From Salmonella enterica subsp. enterica serovar Typhimurium str. LT2 (GTDB taxonomy: Bacteria; Pseudomonadota; Gammaproteobacteria; Enterobacterales; Enterobacteriaceae): a DNA stretch of 64,000 nt. The stretch is from assembly GCF_000006945.2 (NCBI RefSeq), contig NC_003197.2, positions 3,162,001 through 3,226,000 of the forward strand, written 5' to 3'. Below, in pieces: positions 55,143 through 64,000 of the stretch. Numbering within the stretch: the stretch's first letter is position 1; each line of letters starts with the position of its first letter. Below the pieces are notes generated by a model. That model was not told the DNA's origin, did no database searches, and was given only the letters and a program-made list of their open reading frames with translations. The position numbers and the translations under genes were made by a program.

Positions 55143-56345
55143 TTAACGAAGCCATTGCGGAAGGTCGTTTAGCCCCATTGCCTGGCGAAGCAGTTGGGGT
55201 TTGACGCCGGGGAGCGTGTCCGCCAGTTTCAGTCCGATGTCGCGCAGCAATTTTTTTGCCGGGTTTTCGCCGGCAAACAGGTCACGAAAACCTTGCATCC
55301 CGGCAAGCATCATCGCCGCACTATGTTTACGGCTACGCTCATAACGACGGAGATAAAGATGTTGGCCAATGTCTTTGCCCTGGCGCTGAAGCCGGCGCAG
55401 ATCGTCCACCAGTTCGGCCGCGTCCATAAAGCCGAGGTTGACGCCTTGCCCTGCCAGCGGATGGATGGTGTGCGCGGCATCACCGACCAACGCCAGACGA
55501 TGCGCGGCAAACTGGCGAGCATAGCGGCCCGTCAGCGGAAAAACCTGCCGTTCGCTTTCCAGGCGGCATAAGCCCAGCCGATTATCGAAGGCGATAGTCA
55601 ACGCCTGGTTAAACGCCTCGTCGCCGCTCTGTTGCATACGCTCCGCATCCTGCGGAGAAAGCGACCAGACAATGGAACACAGATGCGGATCGCTTAACGG
55701 CAAAAACGCCAGAATACCTTCACCATGAAACACCTGGCGAGCAACCGCGCCGTGCGGCTCTTCGGTGCGGATAGTCGCTACCAGCGCATGGTGACGGTAG
55801 TCCCAGAAAGTTAAGGGAATATCCGCTTTGTTACGCAGCCAGGAGTTGGCGCCATCCGCGGCAATCACCAGACGCGCGGTTAACATCGCGCCGTCTTTTA
55901 AAGTCAGGAAGGCGTCGTTCTCTCCCCAGGCAACCTGCTGTAACTCCGCTGGCGCCATTAAGGTGATATCCGCCGCTTGCTGCGCTTTTTGCCACAATGC
56001 GTAGTGAATGACGCTGTTTTCAACAATATGCCCCAGATGGCTATATCCCATGCTTGCGTCATCAAACGTAATACGGCCAAAGCTGTCTTTATCCCAGACT
56101 TCCATACCGTGGTAGCAACTTGCCCGTCGCGCCACAATGTTTGACCATACGCCAAGACGGGTAAGCAGTTTTTCGCTGGCGGCATTAATCGCCGACACCC
56201 GAAGCTGAGGCGGCGCATCGTTCGCCAACGGCTGGGGGACAACGTGATCCAGTACCGCAACGCGCAAACCGCTCCCCTGCAAGCCGCAGGCGACAGCCAG
56301 TCCCACCATGCCTCCGCCAACTATTGCTACATCAACACTTTGCAC
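55143..56345 (-). CDS. ubiI: Ubiquinone C5-hydroxylase UbiI (VisC)
   Basis: This 400-residue FAD monooxygenase hydroxylates C5 of the ubiquinone ring precursor under aerobic conditions. The FAD-binding motif is VGGGMVGLAVACGL at the N-terminus and the second block is LVGDAAHTIHPLAGQGVNLG. Last gene of ygfB-pepP-ubiH-ubiI; a BIME lies in the 125-bp gap from ubiH. Confidence 0.96.
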   Translation of the reverse strand: MQSVDVAIVGGGMVGLAVACGLQGSGLRVAVLDHVVPQPLANDAPPQLRVSAINAASEKLLTRLGVWSNIVARRASCYHGMEVWDKDSFGRITFDDASMGYSHLGHIVENSVIHYALWQKAQQAADITLMAPAELQQVAWGENDAFLTLKDGAMLTARLVIAADGANSWLRNKADIPLTFWDYRHHALVATIRTEEPHGAVARQVFHGEGILAFLPLSDPHLCSIVWSLSPQDAERMQQSGDEAFNQALTIAFDNRLGLCRLESERQVFPLTGRYARQFAAHRLALVGDAAHTIHPLAGQGVNLGFMDAAELVDDLRRLQRQGKDIGQHLYLRRYERSRKHSAAMMLAGMQGFRDLFAGENPAKKLLRDIGLKLADTLPGVKPQLLRQAMGLNDLPQWLR

Positions 56346-56376
56346 TATTTACTCCTGGAAACCGGAACAATCAAAA

Positions 56377-56464
56377 CCGTAGGCCGGATAAGGCGAAGCC
56401 GCCATCCGGTATTTTTACGAACACGATGCCGGATGGCGGCGTGAACGCCTTATCCGGCCTACAG
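56377..56464. repeat. BIME between ubiH and ubiI
   Basis: Two near-perfect inverted REP units (GTAGGCCGGATAAGGCGAAG...CCATCCGG and GCCGGATGGCGGCGTGAACG...TTATCCGGCCTAC) form a long palindrome inside the operon. Confidence 0.9.
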
Positions 56465-56470
56465 ATCGGC

Positions 56471-57649
56471 TTAACGCGCAACCCAACCTAAGGTCCGCTG
56501 TGCCAGCGCATCGCGCGCAGGTGGTAATAATTCCATCGCCATTAAACCGATATTGCGCCCAATAACCAGCGGCGCCCAACGATTTGCAAACAGATGGACC
56601 AGACCGTTCGTTACGCCAATCGTCGTATCCCGGTCAACCTGACGACGCTGCTGATAGCGCGATAACACGTGCCAGGCGCCAATATCCTCGCCCGCGTCCT
56701 GTGCCGCGACCAGCGTTTCCGCCAGGCTCATGACATCGCGCAGACCGAGATTAAACCCTTGTCCGGCGATAGGATGCAACGTCTGCGCCGCATTGCCGAC
56801 CACGACAGTCCGGTGAGAAAACACTTTCGCCGCCGTAGTCAGGGCAAGCGGATACGCGCTGCGCTTACCGGCCTGAGTAATTCGCCCCAGCCGCCAGCCG
56901 AACGCGGCCTGCAATGCATGGCAGAACTGCGCGTCGGACCAGCTCAGCACCTCATCGCGCTGGTCGAGCGGGTGACACCAAACCAGCGAACATCGGCCAT
57001 GCGACATCGGCAACATCGCCAGCGGGCCATTGGGGGTAAAACGTTCAAAGGCGCGTCCCTGGTGCGGGATAGCGGTTGCGACATTCGCTATCACCGCTAA
57101 CTGTTCGTAAGGCTCCTGATGCCAGTCAACGCCGCAGGCTGACGCGAGCGCGGAGTGGGTACCGTTAGCCGCCACCAGCACGCTGCCAGCTATCACATTG
57201 CCGTTTTCCAGAGTGACGTTAACCTGCTGTTGGGTACGCGACACGCTGGCTACGCGCTCCGGGCAGTGCAGCGTAACGCCTGGCGCTTTACGCAAGAGCG
57301 CAAACAGACGCAGCCCGATATCATGCAGCTCCGCAACGTGCCCCAACGCTGCCAGACTGTAGTCCTGCGCGTCGAGAGTCACAAATCCGGCATGGCCGCG
57401 ATCGCTGACGTGTACGGTGTTGATTGCCGTTGCGCAATCGGAAATCGCCTGCCAGACGCCAATTCGCGCCAGTTGCTGACAAGTGCCCGCCGCCAGCGCA
57501 ATCGCTCTGGCGTCAAAGCCGGGATGACCGTCGGCTTCAGGCGCTTTCGCTTCAATCAGGTGTACCGGCAACGTCCCATGACTGAACTGAGAGATGGCCA
57601 GCGCCAGCGTCGCGCCTGCCATGCCGCCGCCAACGATAATGACGCTCAT
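56471..57649 (-). CDS. ubiH: Ubiquinone C6/C4-type hydroxylase UbiH
   Basis: This 392-residue FAD monooxygenase hydroxylates 2-octaprenyl-6-methoxyphenol in ubiquinone synthesis. Motifs: VGGGMAGATLALAI at the N-terminus and VVGNAAQTLHPIAGQGFNLG. Its ATG overlaps the pepP stop by 4 bp, so translation is coupled. Paralogue of ubiI downstream. Confidence 0.96.
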   Translation of the reverse strand: MSVIIVGGGMAGATLALAISQFSHGTLPVHLIEAKAPEADGHPGFDARAIALAAGTCQQLARIGVWQAISDCATAINTVHVSDRGHAGFVTLDAQDYSLAALGHVAELHDIGLRLFALLRKAPGVTLHCPERVASVSRTQQQVNVTLENGNVIAGSVLVAANGTHSALASACGVDWHQEPYEQLAVIANVATAIPHQGRAFERFTPNGPLAMLPMSHGRCSLVWCHPLDQRDEVLSWSDAQFCHALQAAFGWRLGRITQAGKRSAYPLALTTAAKVFSHRTVVVGNAAQTLHPIAGQGFNLGLRDVMSLAETLVAAQDAGEDIGAWHVLSRYQQRRQVDRDTTIGVTNGLVHLFANRWAPLVIGRNIGLMAMELLPPARDALAQRTLGWVAR

Positions 57650-58962
57650 TGCTGCCGCGCCGCCGCCATTAATGCCTCAATGTCATCCGCCTTCTTCACA
57701 ACGCCAGCGGTCAGGTTTTCATTACCGGTTTCGGTAATGACAATGTCATCTTCAATTCGAACGCCAATGCCGCGATACGCTTCCGGCACGTCGGCATCCG
57801 GCGCGATATAGAGGCCTGGCTCTACGGTCAGCACCATGCCCGGCTCCAGGATGCGGGAGCGATCCGGCCCATAAACGCCGACATCATGAACATCCAGCCC
57901 CAGCCAGTGGCTCAAGCCATGCATAAAGAAAGGACGATGCGCATTTTCGGCAATCAGTTGATCAACCTCTCCTTGCAAAATCCCCAGCTTCACCAGCCCG
58001 GTTATCATGATGCGCACGACTTCGCCGGTCACCTCCTGAATAGAGGTACCAGGACGGAACAGTCGCAGGCTGGTCTCCAGCGATTCCAGAACGATGTCAT
58101 AAATTTCACGCTGGGCTAGCGTAAATTTCCCGTTCACCGGGAAAGTACGCGTGATATCGCCCGCGTAACCTTTATATTCACAACCTGCGTCGATAAGCAC
58201 TAAATCGCCGTCGCGCATTTCACTTTCGTTTTCAGTGTAATGCAGGATACAGCCATTTTCGCCGCTGCCGACAATGGTGTTATAGGAGGGATAGCGCGCG
58301 CCGTGGCGATTAAATTCGTGGTGAATTTCTCCTTCCAGCTGATACTCAAACATCCCCGGACGGCATTTTTCCATCGCGCGGATATGCGCCAGCGCGCTAA
58401 TTTCCCCGGCGCGGCGCAGGACAGCAATCTCTTCCGGCGATTTGAACAGGCGCATCTCATGGACGATCGGTCGCCAGTCAGTCATGGTGGCCGGCGCGGT
58501 CAGATTCTGGCGGGAGCCTTTACGCAGCTTCTCCAGCGCAGCCAGAACAATCTCGTCGGCATACGCATATTCGCCCTGCGCGTGGTACACCACATCCAGA
58601 CCATTAAGCAACTGAAAGAGTTGCTGGTTGATTTCGCTAAACGCCAGCGCCCGGTCAACGCCCAGTTTTTCCGGCGCGGCATCCTGTCCTAAACGGCGAC
58701 CAAACCAGATTTCCGCCGTCAGGTCGCGAACGCGGTTGAACAAAACGCTGTGGTTGTGGGTGTCATCACTCTTAATCAGTACCAGCACGGCTTCCGGTTC
58801 GTTAAAACCGGTGAAATACCAGAAGTCGCTACTCTGGCGATACGGATATTCACTGTCTGCGCTGCGCGTCGCCTCCGGCGCGGCAAAGATCAGCGCGGCG
58901 CTGCCGGGCTGCATTTGCGCCAGTAATGCCTGGCGACGGCGTTGGTATTCCTGCTGAGTCAT
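57646..58962 (-). CDS. pepP: Xaa-Pro aminopeptidase P
   Basis: This 438-residue M24B metalloprotease removes N-terminal residues before proline. The C-terminal pita-bread domain carries the Mn ligands in LVLIDAGCEYKGYAGDITRTF, HGLSHWLGLDVHD and TVEPGLYI. The start at 58962 follows GGAGG with 8-base spacing and gives MTQQEYQRRRQ; the long upstream frame overlaps ygfB and is not coding. E. coli starts slightly earlier (MSEISRQE). Confidence 0.95.
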   Translation of the reverse strand: MTQQEYQRRRQALLAQMQPGSAALIFAAPEATRSADSEYPYRQSSDFWYFTGFNEPEAVLVLIKSDDTHNHSVLFNRVRDLTAEIWFGRRLGQDAAPEKLGVDRALAFSEINQQLFQLLNGLDVVYHAQGEYAYADEIVLAALEKLRKGSRQNLTAPATMTDWRPIVHEMRLFKSPEEIAVLRRAGEISALAHIRAMEKCRPGMFEYQLEGEIHHEFNRHGARYPSYNTIVGSGENGCILHYTENESEMRDGDLVLIDAGCEYKGYAGDITRTFPVNGKFTLAQREIYDIVLESLETSLRLFRPGTSIQEVTGEVVRIMITGLVKLGILQGEVDQLIAENAHRPFFMHGLSHWLGLDVHDVGVYGPDRSRILEPGMVLTVEPGLYIAPDADVPEAYRGIGVRIEDDIVITETGNENLTAGVVKKADDIEALMAAARQQ

Positions 58963-58987
58963 GACATGGCCTCCATTTCGTTTTTTC

Positions 58988-59566
58988 TTAGTGTAGCGTC
59001 GGTTTACGCACTTCCGGCGCGGTCGGCTGTTGGCGCGTGAAAGTGTCATGACATAACAGCGCCGCAACACGGACATATTCGATGATCTCTTCGAGCGACA
59101 TCTCCAGCTCTTCCTGATCTTCGCTCTCATCATAACCAAGCTGCGCAATATTACGCAGGTCGTCAATCGCTTCACCCGTTTCGCCGGTGACTTTATCAAG
59201 TTTAGGCTGCGTTACGCCGAGGCCAAGCAAAAAGTGGTTAACCCACCCGGCTAAGGCATCTGCGCGATCGAATACGCTGACATCGTCGCCTTCAGGCAGA
59301 TAAAGCTGAAAAAGAAAGCCGTCGTCTTCCAGCGCGTCGCTGGTCGCCGCGTGCATTTTGCGCAGCGCCTGAGCAAGCTCATGCCCGAAGGCCAGACCTT
59401 CGTTCGTCAGGTCGTGCAACAGCGGCTGCCATGAGCTGTCGTTGTTGCCGCCGCAAATCATCCCGCTGATTAAACCATGCATTTCAGCCGGGGTCAGACC
59501 GGCCCCTTGTTGATTCAAAAACCGGTTCATTTCGTTGTAACCAGGCATTTCGTTCTGTATAGACAT
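58988..59566 (-). CDS. ygfB: YgfB family protein (UPF0149)
   Basis: This 192-residue helical acidic protein belongs to the UPF0149/YecA-like family. In Pseudomonas the homologue dampens AlpA-dependent expression; in enterobacteria its role is unknown. It heads the ygfB-pepP-ubiH-ubiI operon, divergent from zapA. Start 59566 ([12 protein letters not shown]) as in E. coli, with an alternative ATG 6 bases upstream. Confidence 0.94.
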
Positions 59567-59732
59567 AAGCATTCGTCATCAAAGGGAGGATATTCATGAT
59601 ATGCTACCACTTTGGACCCTGGTGAACCAGAAAAGGGCTTGTATCTTCACACCAGGGTAGCTATAGTGTCGCCCCTTCGCGGACCCTGGGTCTGGAGACG
59701 AAGGCAGCGCAGTCAATCAGCAGGAAGGTGGC

Positions 59733-60062
59733 ATGTCTGCACAACCCGTCGATATCCAAATATTTGGCCGTTCACTGCGAGTGAATTGCCCGCCTGACCA
59801 AAGGGATGCGTTGAATCAGGCTGCGGACGATCTGAATCAGCGGTTGCAAGATCTGAAAGTTCGCACTAGAGTCACAAATACTGAGCAGTTGGTTTTCATT
59901 GCCGCATTGAATATCAGCTATGAGTTAACTCAGGAAAAAGCGAAGACCCGCGATTACGCGGCGAGCATGGAACAACGTATTCGGATGCTACAACAGACCA
60001 TCGAACAGGCGTTGCTTGATCAAGGTCGCATAACCGAAAAAACGGGCCAAAACTTTGAATAA
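59733..60062 (+). CDS. zapA: Cell division protein ZapA
   Basis: This 109-residue protein bundles FtsZ filaments at midcell. The N-terminal beta-alpha-beta head ([18 protein letters not shown]) is followed by a long coiled coil ending [18 protein letters not shown]. The AGGAAGG ribosome site is strong. It lies divergent from ygfB and 41 bp before 6S RNA. Confidence 0.97.
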
Positions 60063-60103
60063 CACTTTTCGCTTTACTATGGTAAAGTGATTGTGAAAAC
60101 AGA

Positions 60104-60287
60104 ATTTCTCTGAGATGTTTGCAAGCGGGCCAGTCCCCTGAGCCGATATTTCATACCACAAGAATGTGGCGCTCCGCGGTTGGTGAGCATGCTCGGTTCG
60201 TCCGAGAAGCCTTAAAACTGTGACGACACATTCACCTTGAACCAAGGGTTCAAGGGTTACAGCCTGCGGCGGCATCTCGGAGATTCC
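60104..60287 (+). ncRNA. ssrS: 6S RNA
   Basis: The 184-nt mature 6S RNA starts ATTTCTCTGAGATGTTTGCA at 60104 and ends in GCGGCATCTCGGAGATTCC. The ends pair to form the closing stem; the large central bubble mimics an open promoter and binds sigma-70 RNA polymerase in stationary phase. Only a few bases differ from E. coli. It is processed from a transcript shared with fau, 20 bp downstream. Confidence 0.98.
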
Positions 60288-60307
60288 CCTTCTGACTGGC
60301 GACAGCC

Positions 60308-60904
60308 ATGACGCAACTTCCCGAACTCTCTTTATCACGACAAGAAATCCGCCGGATGATTCGGCAACGTCGCCGTGCGCTAACGCCAGAGCAGCAACGC
60401 CGTTTTGGTCAACAGGCCGCCGCCCGAATGCTCAGCTTTCCTCCCGTCGTGATGGCGCACACTGTCGCCGTGTTTCTCTCCTTTGATGGCGAACTCGACA
60501 CCCAGCCGCTGATTGAACAGCTATGGCGAGCGGGCAAGCGCGTCTACCTTCCGGTTCTTCATCCCTTCAGCCCTGGCAACCTCCTGTTCCTGCACTATTA
60601 TCCGCAGAGTGTGCTGGTGACCAACCGCTTAAAGATTCAGGAGCCACGGCTTGATGTCCGCGACGTATTGCCGCTGGCAAAGCTGGATGTGCTGGTAACG
60701 CCGTTAGTCGCGTTTGACGAAGACGGGCAGCGCCTGGGGATGGGCGGCGGATTTTATGACCGTACGTTGCAAAACTGGCAGCAGCATAAGATCCTACCTG
60801 TGGGCTACGCGCATGATTGCCAGTTAGTGGAAAAGTTGCCGGTTAAAGAGTGGGATATCCCGCTGCCTGCGGTGGTGACGCCGTCCAAAATTTGGGAGTG
60901 GTAG
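60308..60904 (+). CDS. fau: 5-formyltetrahydrofolate cyclo-ligase
   Basis: This 198-residue enzyme (MTHFS, YgfA) converts 5-formyl-THF to 5,10-methenyl-THF with ATP and is linked to persister formation in E. coli. Conserved blocks are QEIRRMIRQRRRALTPEQQ, LPVLHPFSPGNLLF and the C-terminal GQRLGMGGGFYDRTL with the phosphate-binding glycines. The ATG at 60308 is used; older annotation of E. coli starts at the internal Met (MIRQRRR). Confidence 0.95.
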   Translation: MTQLPELSLSRQEIRRMIRQRRRALTPEQQRRFGQQAAARMLSFPPVVMAHTVAVFLSFDGELDTQPLIEQLWRAGKRVYLPVLHPFSPGNLLFLHYYPQSVLVTNRLKIQEPRLDVRDVLPLAKLDVLVTPLVAFDEDGQRLGMGGGFYDRTLQNWQQHKILPVGYAHDCQLVEKLPVKEWDIPLPAVVTPSKIWEW

Positions 60905-60949
60905 CCGTGTTTTGTCGATTGACAGCGTCGCTTTTTTGACCTAAATTTC

Positions 60950-61102
60950 TCGGTGAAGGGTGAGGGAGGCGAACCTCCCTCCTGCGTACTCACTGTTAAT
61001 ATGCTGGGCAAGCGATGATTAACAGGATCAGCAGCATGATGACGTATCTCATCATCGTCCCTTTCCTTTTTAGAGCCCCTGCCTCGGTAGGGGCTTTCCC
61101 GT
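60950..61102 (+). ncRNA. sibC: Sib antitoxin RNA (SibC-like)
   Basis: The plus strand of the fau-serA spacer carries a sib-type RNA. It begins near GGGTGAGGGAGGCGAACCTC (a short hairpin), runs antisense to the ibs frame and ends at the terminator GCCCCTGCCTCGGTAGGGGC followed by TTTC. The position between fau and serA is that of E. coli sibC. Ends are approximate. Confidence 0.85.
60996..61055 (-). CDS. ibsC: Ibs type I toxin peptide (IbsC-like)
   Basis: This 19-residue hydrophobic peptide, MMRYVIMLLILLIIACPAY, resembles the Ibs toxins that insert into the inner membrane when overproduced. It is encoded entirely antisense to the sib RNA. Its ribosome site (GGAAAGGGA) is strong and lies inside the sib region. 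Too short for usual gene calling. The Cys near the end is unlike E. coli IbsC. Confidence 0.85.
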   Translation of the reverse strand: MMRYVIMLLILLIIACPAY

Positions 61103-61250
61103 TTCAGCGCTATGCTGAGCCCTTATCGTAAATTCCTTTTATTGCTGTACAACACGCAACGCTGCCTTTAATTACCAATTGCGGCAAGGCTCGAAAACAG
61201 AATGTATGCGTTACACGAAGAGATGTTGAGGCAGGGAAACCAGAGAAAGG

Positions 61251-61274
61251 ATGGGCAGGTCATCTCCTGCCCAT
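61251..61274 (-). terminator. Terminator of serA
   Basis: ATGGGCAGG / CCTGCCCAT is a perfect 9-bp stem with a 6-base loop, starting 11 bp past the serA stop; followed on the minus strand by CCTTTCTC. Confidence 0.75.
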
Positions 61275-61284
61275 TTAGCGGAAA

Positions 61285-62517
61285 TTAGTACAGCAGACGG
61301 GCGCGAATGGTGCCCGGAATCGCCTTCATCGCCAGCAGCGCTTTCTCCGCCACATCGCCATCGGCTTCTATATCAATTACCACATACCCCATTCGGGCGG
61401 AGGTTTGCAGATACTGTGCGGCAATGTTAACGCCCTGCTCGGCAAAGATCTGGTTAAGCGCGGTCAATACGCCCGGGCGGTTTTCGTGGATGTGCATCAG
61501 GCGACGACCACCGTGCAGCGGCAGCGACACTTCCGGGAAGTTCACGGCGGACAGCGTCGAGCCGTTATCCGAGTACTTAATCAGTTTTCCTGCGACTTCC
61601 AGACCGATGTTTTCTTGCGCCTCCTGCGTCGAGCCGCCGATATGCGGCGTCAGGATCACGTTATCGAATTCGCACAGCGGAGAGGTAAACGGATCGCTAT
61701 TAGTGGCCGGTTCCGTCGGGAAGACGTCGATAGCCGCCCCCGCCAGATGTTTCGTCGCCAGCGCGTCGCACAAAGCCGGGATATCTACCACCGTACCGCG
61801 CGCGGCGTTAATCAGCAGCGAACCCGGCTTCATCAGGGCAATCTCTTTTGCGCCCATCATGTTTTTGGTGGAGGCGTTTTCAGGTACGTGCAGACTGACC
61901 ACATCGCTCATATTCAGCAATTCAGACAGATGCTGCACCTGAGTTGCATTACCGAGCGGCAGTTTATTTTCAATATCATAGAAATAGACATGCATCCCCA
62001 GCGATTCCGCCAGAATGCCCAACTGCGTTCCGATATGGCCGTAACCGATAATGCCAAGCTTTTTACCGCGCGCTTCGAACGATCCCGCCGCCAGTTTATT
62101 CCATACGCCGCGGTGCGCTTTGGCGTTCGCTTCCGGCACGCCGCGCAGCAGCAGCAATAGCTCGCCAATCACCAGCTCCGCCACGGAACGGGTATTCGAG
62201 AATGGCGCGTTAAAGACCGGAATACCGCGTTTTGCCGCCGCATTTAAATCCACCTGGTTGGTGCCGATGCAAAAACAGCCAATCGCCACCAGCTTCTCTG
62301 CGGCGTTAATCACTTCTTCTGTCAGATGAGTACGGGATCGCAGACCGATGAAGTGGGCATCGCGGATGGACGCTTTCAACTGTTCAGCGTCCAGCGCGCC
62401 CTTGTGATATTCAATGTTGGTGTAACCTGCCGCACGAAGGCTTTCCAGCGCCTTTTGATGCACCCCTTCAACCAGCAGAAATTTAATTTTATCTTTCTCC
62501 AGCGATACCTTTGCCAT
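61285..62517 (-). CDS. serA: D-3-phosphoglycerate dehydrogenase SerA
   Basis: This 410-residue NAD enzyme starts serine synthesis. The Rossmann motif is GIIGYGHIGTQLG, the catalytic His is in LTPHIGGSTQEAQ with Arg and Glu in the earlier blocks, and the C-terminal ACT domain (about residues 335-410, HIHENRPGVLTALNQIF) binds serine for feedback inhibition. The 265-bp upstream spacer to rpiA holds its Lrp-type promoter region; no gene seen. Confidence 0.98.
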   Translation of the reverse strand: MAKVSLEKDKIKFLLVEGVHQKALESLRAAGYTNIEYHKGALDAEQLKASIRDAHFIGLRSRTHLTEEVINAAEKLVAIGCFCIGTNQVDLNAAAKRGIPVFNAPFSNTRSVAELVIGELLLLLRGVPEANAKAHRGVWNKLAAGSFEARGKKLGIIGYGHIGTQLGILAESLGMHVYFYDIENKLPLGNATQVQHLSELLNMSDVVSLHVPENASTKNMMGAKEIALMKPGSLLINAARGTVVDIPALCDALATKHLAGAAIDVFPTEPATNSDPFTSPLCEFDNVILTPHIGGSTQEAQENIGLEVAGKLIKYSDNGSTLSAVNFPEVSLPLHGGRRLMHIHENRPGVLTALNQIFAEQGVNIAAQYLQTSARMGYVVIDIEADGDVAEKALLAMKAIPGTIRARLLY

Positions 62518-62782
62518 TTCCCCGATCCTGTCTTTTTTGCCATCTGATGTTGTGTGTGGATTTGCATCCGTCCTTCAACATATCAAAAAAAATTATCACG
62601 GCAATATGAACGTTTGCGCCAGCGTCGTGAAGGAATCGCATACAGCGGGAAATAGCAGATGAAAATACCGGGAATAACTTTTTCTTTGGAGGGATCGGCA
62701 GGGCAAACGATTAAACGTGATACATGTCACCAAATTTGCCCTGACCGAATTTTTTACGCGGCAGGAAATACGCCTGGCGGGA

Positions 62783-63442
62783 TCATTTTACGATGGTTTT
62801 CACCCCGTCCGGCGTGCCGATCAGTGCGACATCGGCGCCACGGTTGGCGAACAACCCTACGGTCACGACGCCCGGAATCGCGTTAATGGCGTTTTCCAGC
62901 GCGATGGGATCAAGGATTTCCATACCATAAACATCCAGAATCACGTTGCCGTTATCCGTGACCACGTTCTGACGGTACTCCGGACGCCCGCCCAGCTTCA
63001 CCAGTTGACGAGCGACCGCGCTGCGCGCCATCGGAATCACTTCGACCGGCAACGGGAATTTGCCAAGAATATCCACCTGTTTAGAGGCATCCGCAATACA
63101 GATAAATTTCTCTGCCACGGAAGCAATAATTTTCTCACGGGTTAATGCCGCGCCGCCGCCTTTGATCATCTGCATATGACCGTTGATTTCGTCCGCGCCG
63201 TCGACATAGATGCCCAGGCTATCCACTTCGTTGAGATCAAACACATGAATACCGAGGCCTTTGAGTTTTTCAGTCGAGGCGTCCGAGCTGGAGACCGCGC
63301 CTTCAATCTGGCCTTTCATTGTGCCCAGCGCATCAATAAAGTGTGCGGCCGTTGAGCCTGTACCAACGCCCACAATGGTGCCGGGCTGTACATACTGAAG
63401 TGCCGCCCATCCTACCGCTTTTTTCAGTTCATCCTGCGTCAT
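62783..63442 (-). CDS. rpiA: Ribose-5-phosphate isomerase A
   Basis: This 219-residue enzyme interconverts ribose-5-phosphate and ribulose-5-phosphate in the pentose phosphate pathway. The phosphate-binding [12 protein letters not shown], the block [20 protein letters not shown] and the active-site Asp/Glu/Lys residues are seen. It is divergent from argP across 153 bp. Confidence 0.97.
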
Positions 63443-63595
63443 AGATCGTTTCGCCTGTGGTGTGAAAATACAGCCGCATTATAGAACATTGTCGGGAAAA
63501 ATCTCCGTGTCCGTACACAGGCTACGGATTTCATCTGTACCGACGGCAAATTTATGTCATAGTGCGGAAAAAAATAACAGGAGCATGACACAACA

Positions 63596-64000
63596 ATGAA
63601 ACGTCCGGACTACAGAACACTACAGGCGCTGGATGCCGTTATACGTGAACGAGGATTCGAGCGCGCCGCCCAGAAGCTGTGCATCACGCAATCCGCCGTC
63701 TCACAGCGCATAAAACAGCTTGAGAATATGTTCGGACAACCTTTGTTGGTGCGTACCGTTCCTCCTCGCCCCACGGAGCAAGGGCAAAAATTACTGGCTC
63801 TGCTGCGTCAGGTTGAACTGCTGGAAGAAGAGTGGCTGGGCGATGAACAAACCGGCTCTACGCCGCTGCTGCTGTCGCTGGCGGTTAACGCCGACAGTCT
63901 GGCGACCTGGCTGCTTCCGGCGCTGGCGCCGGTACTGGCGGACTCCCCTATCCGTCTCAATTTACAGGTGGAAGATGAAACGCGCACGCAAGAACGTCTG
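63596..64000 (+). CDS. argP: ArgP (IciA), LysR-type regulator, N-terminal part
   Basis: The first 135 codons of this LysR-family regulator are in the window; it runs off the right edge. The HTH is [20 protein letters not shown]...[13 protein letters not shown]. ArgP controls argO and lysine-repressed genes (such as dapB and lysP) with arginine and lysine as effectors; the old name IciA refers to oriC binding in vitro. ACAGGAG lies upstream of the start. Confidence 0.96.

Noticed and set aside
58963..59199. N-terminal extension of pepP by 79 residues
   Set aside because: The extra part overlaps ygfB and is rich in Arg and Lys; the ATG at 58962 has a good ribosome site and fits the family.

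Overview
The window is a contiguous stretch of an enterobacterial chromosome. Gene content and order match Salmonella enterica, close to serovar Typhimurium. Backbone order (ptsP-rppH-mutH-ygdQ-ygdR-tas-lplT-aas-galR-lysA/lysR-ygeA-araE-kduDI-yqeF-yqeG, then glyU-ygeR-idi-lysS-prfB-recJ-dsbC-xerD-fldB-cptA-sdhE-ygfZ-trhA-yqfB-bglA-gcvPHT-ubiI-ubiH-pepP-ygfB-zapA-ssrS-fau-serA-rpiA-argP) is shared with Escherichia coli. The std fimbrial operon, an IS200 copy, a vapBC pair and an Ail/OmpX-like protein are Salmonella features. Gene names rest on recognising the translated proteins from memory; no database search was run.

Layout. (1) 1-23 kb is mostly backbone: RNA 5'-end and mismatch-repair genes around a DARS2-like cluster of DnaA boxes, lysophospholipid salvage (lplT-aas), the twin sRNAs omrA/omrB, galR with a second LacI-type regulator behind it, lysine synthesis, arabinose uptake, ketouronate catabolism, then a LysR-type regulator divergent from a PACE-type efflux gene, yqeG, and the nickel/cobalt pair rcnR/rcnA. 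(2) 23.2-35.3 kb is an accessory block ending at tRNA-Gly(CCC). It holds stdABCDEF (fimbriae plus the co-transcribed regulators StdE and StdF), a YfdX-family periplasmic protein, an Ail/OmpX-like porin, a structured non-coding stretch, IS200, vapBC, a frameshifted phospholipase-D-type nuclease and a DUF1460 lipoprotein. (3) 35.4-64 kb is backbone again: translation (lysS-prfB with its programmed frameshift), DNA repair and recombination (recJ, xerD), periplasmic disulfide isomerisation (dsbC), flavodoxin, succinate dehydrogenase flavinylation (sdhE), Fe-S maintenance (ygfZ), glycine cleavage (gcvTHP), ubiquinone hydroxylation (ubiI, ubiH), 6S RNA with fau, a sib/ibs type I toxin-antitoxin locus, serA, rpiA and the start of argP.

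Themes. One-carbon metabolism is clustered: serA makes serine, gcvTHP splits glycine, fau recycles 5-formyl-THF. Several regulator-target pairs sit together with visible operators: RcnR and rcnA, AraC/CRP and araE, KdgR-like boxes and kduI, VapB-type palindromes and vapBC, and GATC triplets upstream of stdA. The least explained parts are the accessory block (StdE/StdF, the DUF1460 lipoprotein, the non-coding stretch near 32 kb), the LacI-type gene behind galR, the PACE/LysR pair and an orphan plus-strand terminator near 17.6 kb. I did not find a wholly new multi-gene system; the best leads are listed as findings.
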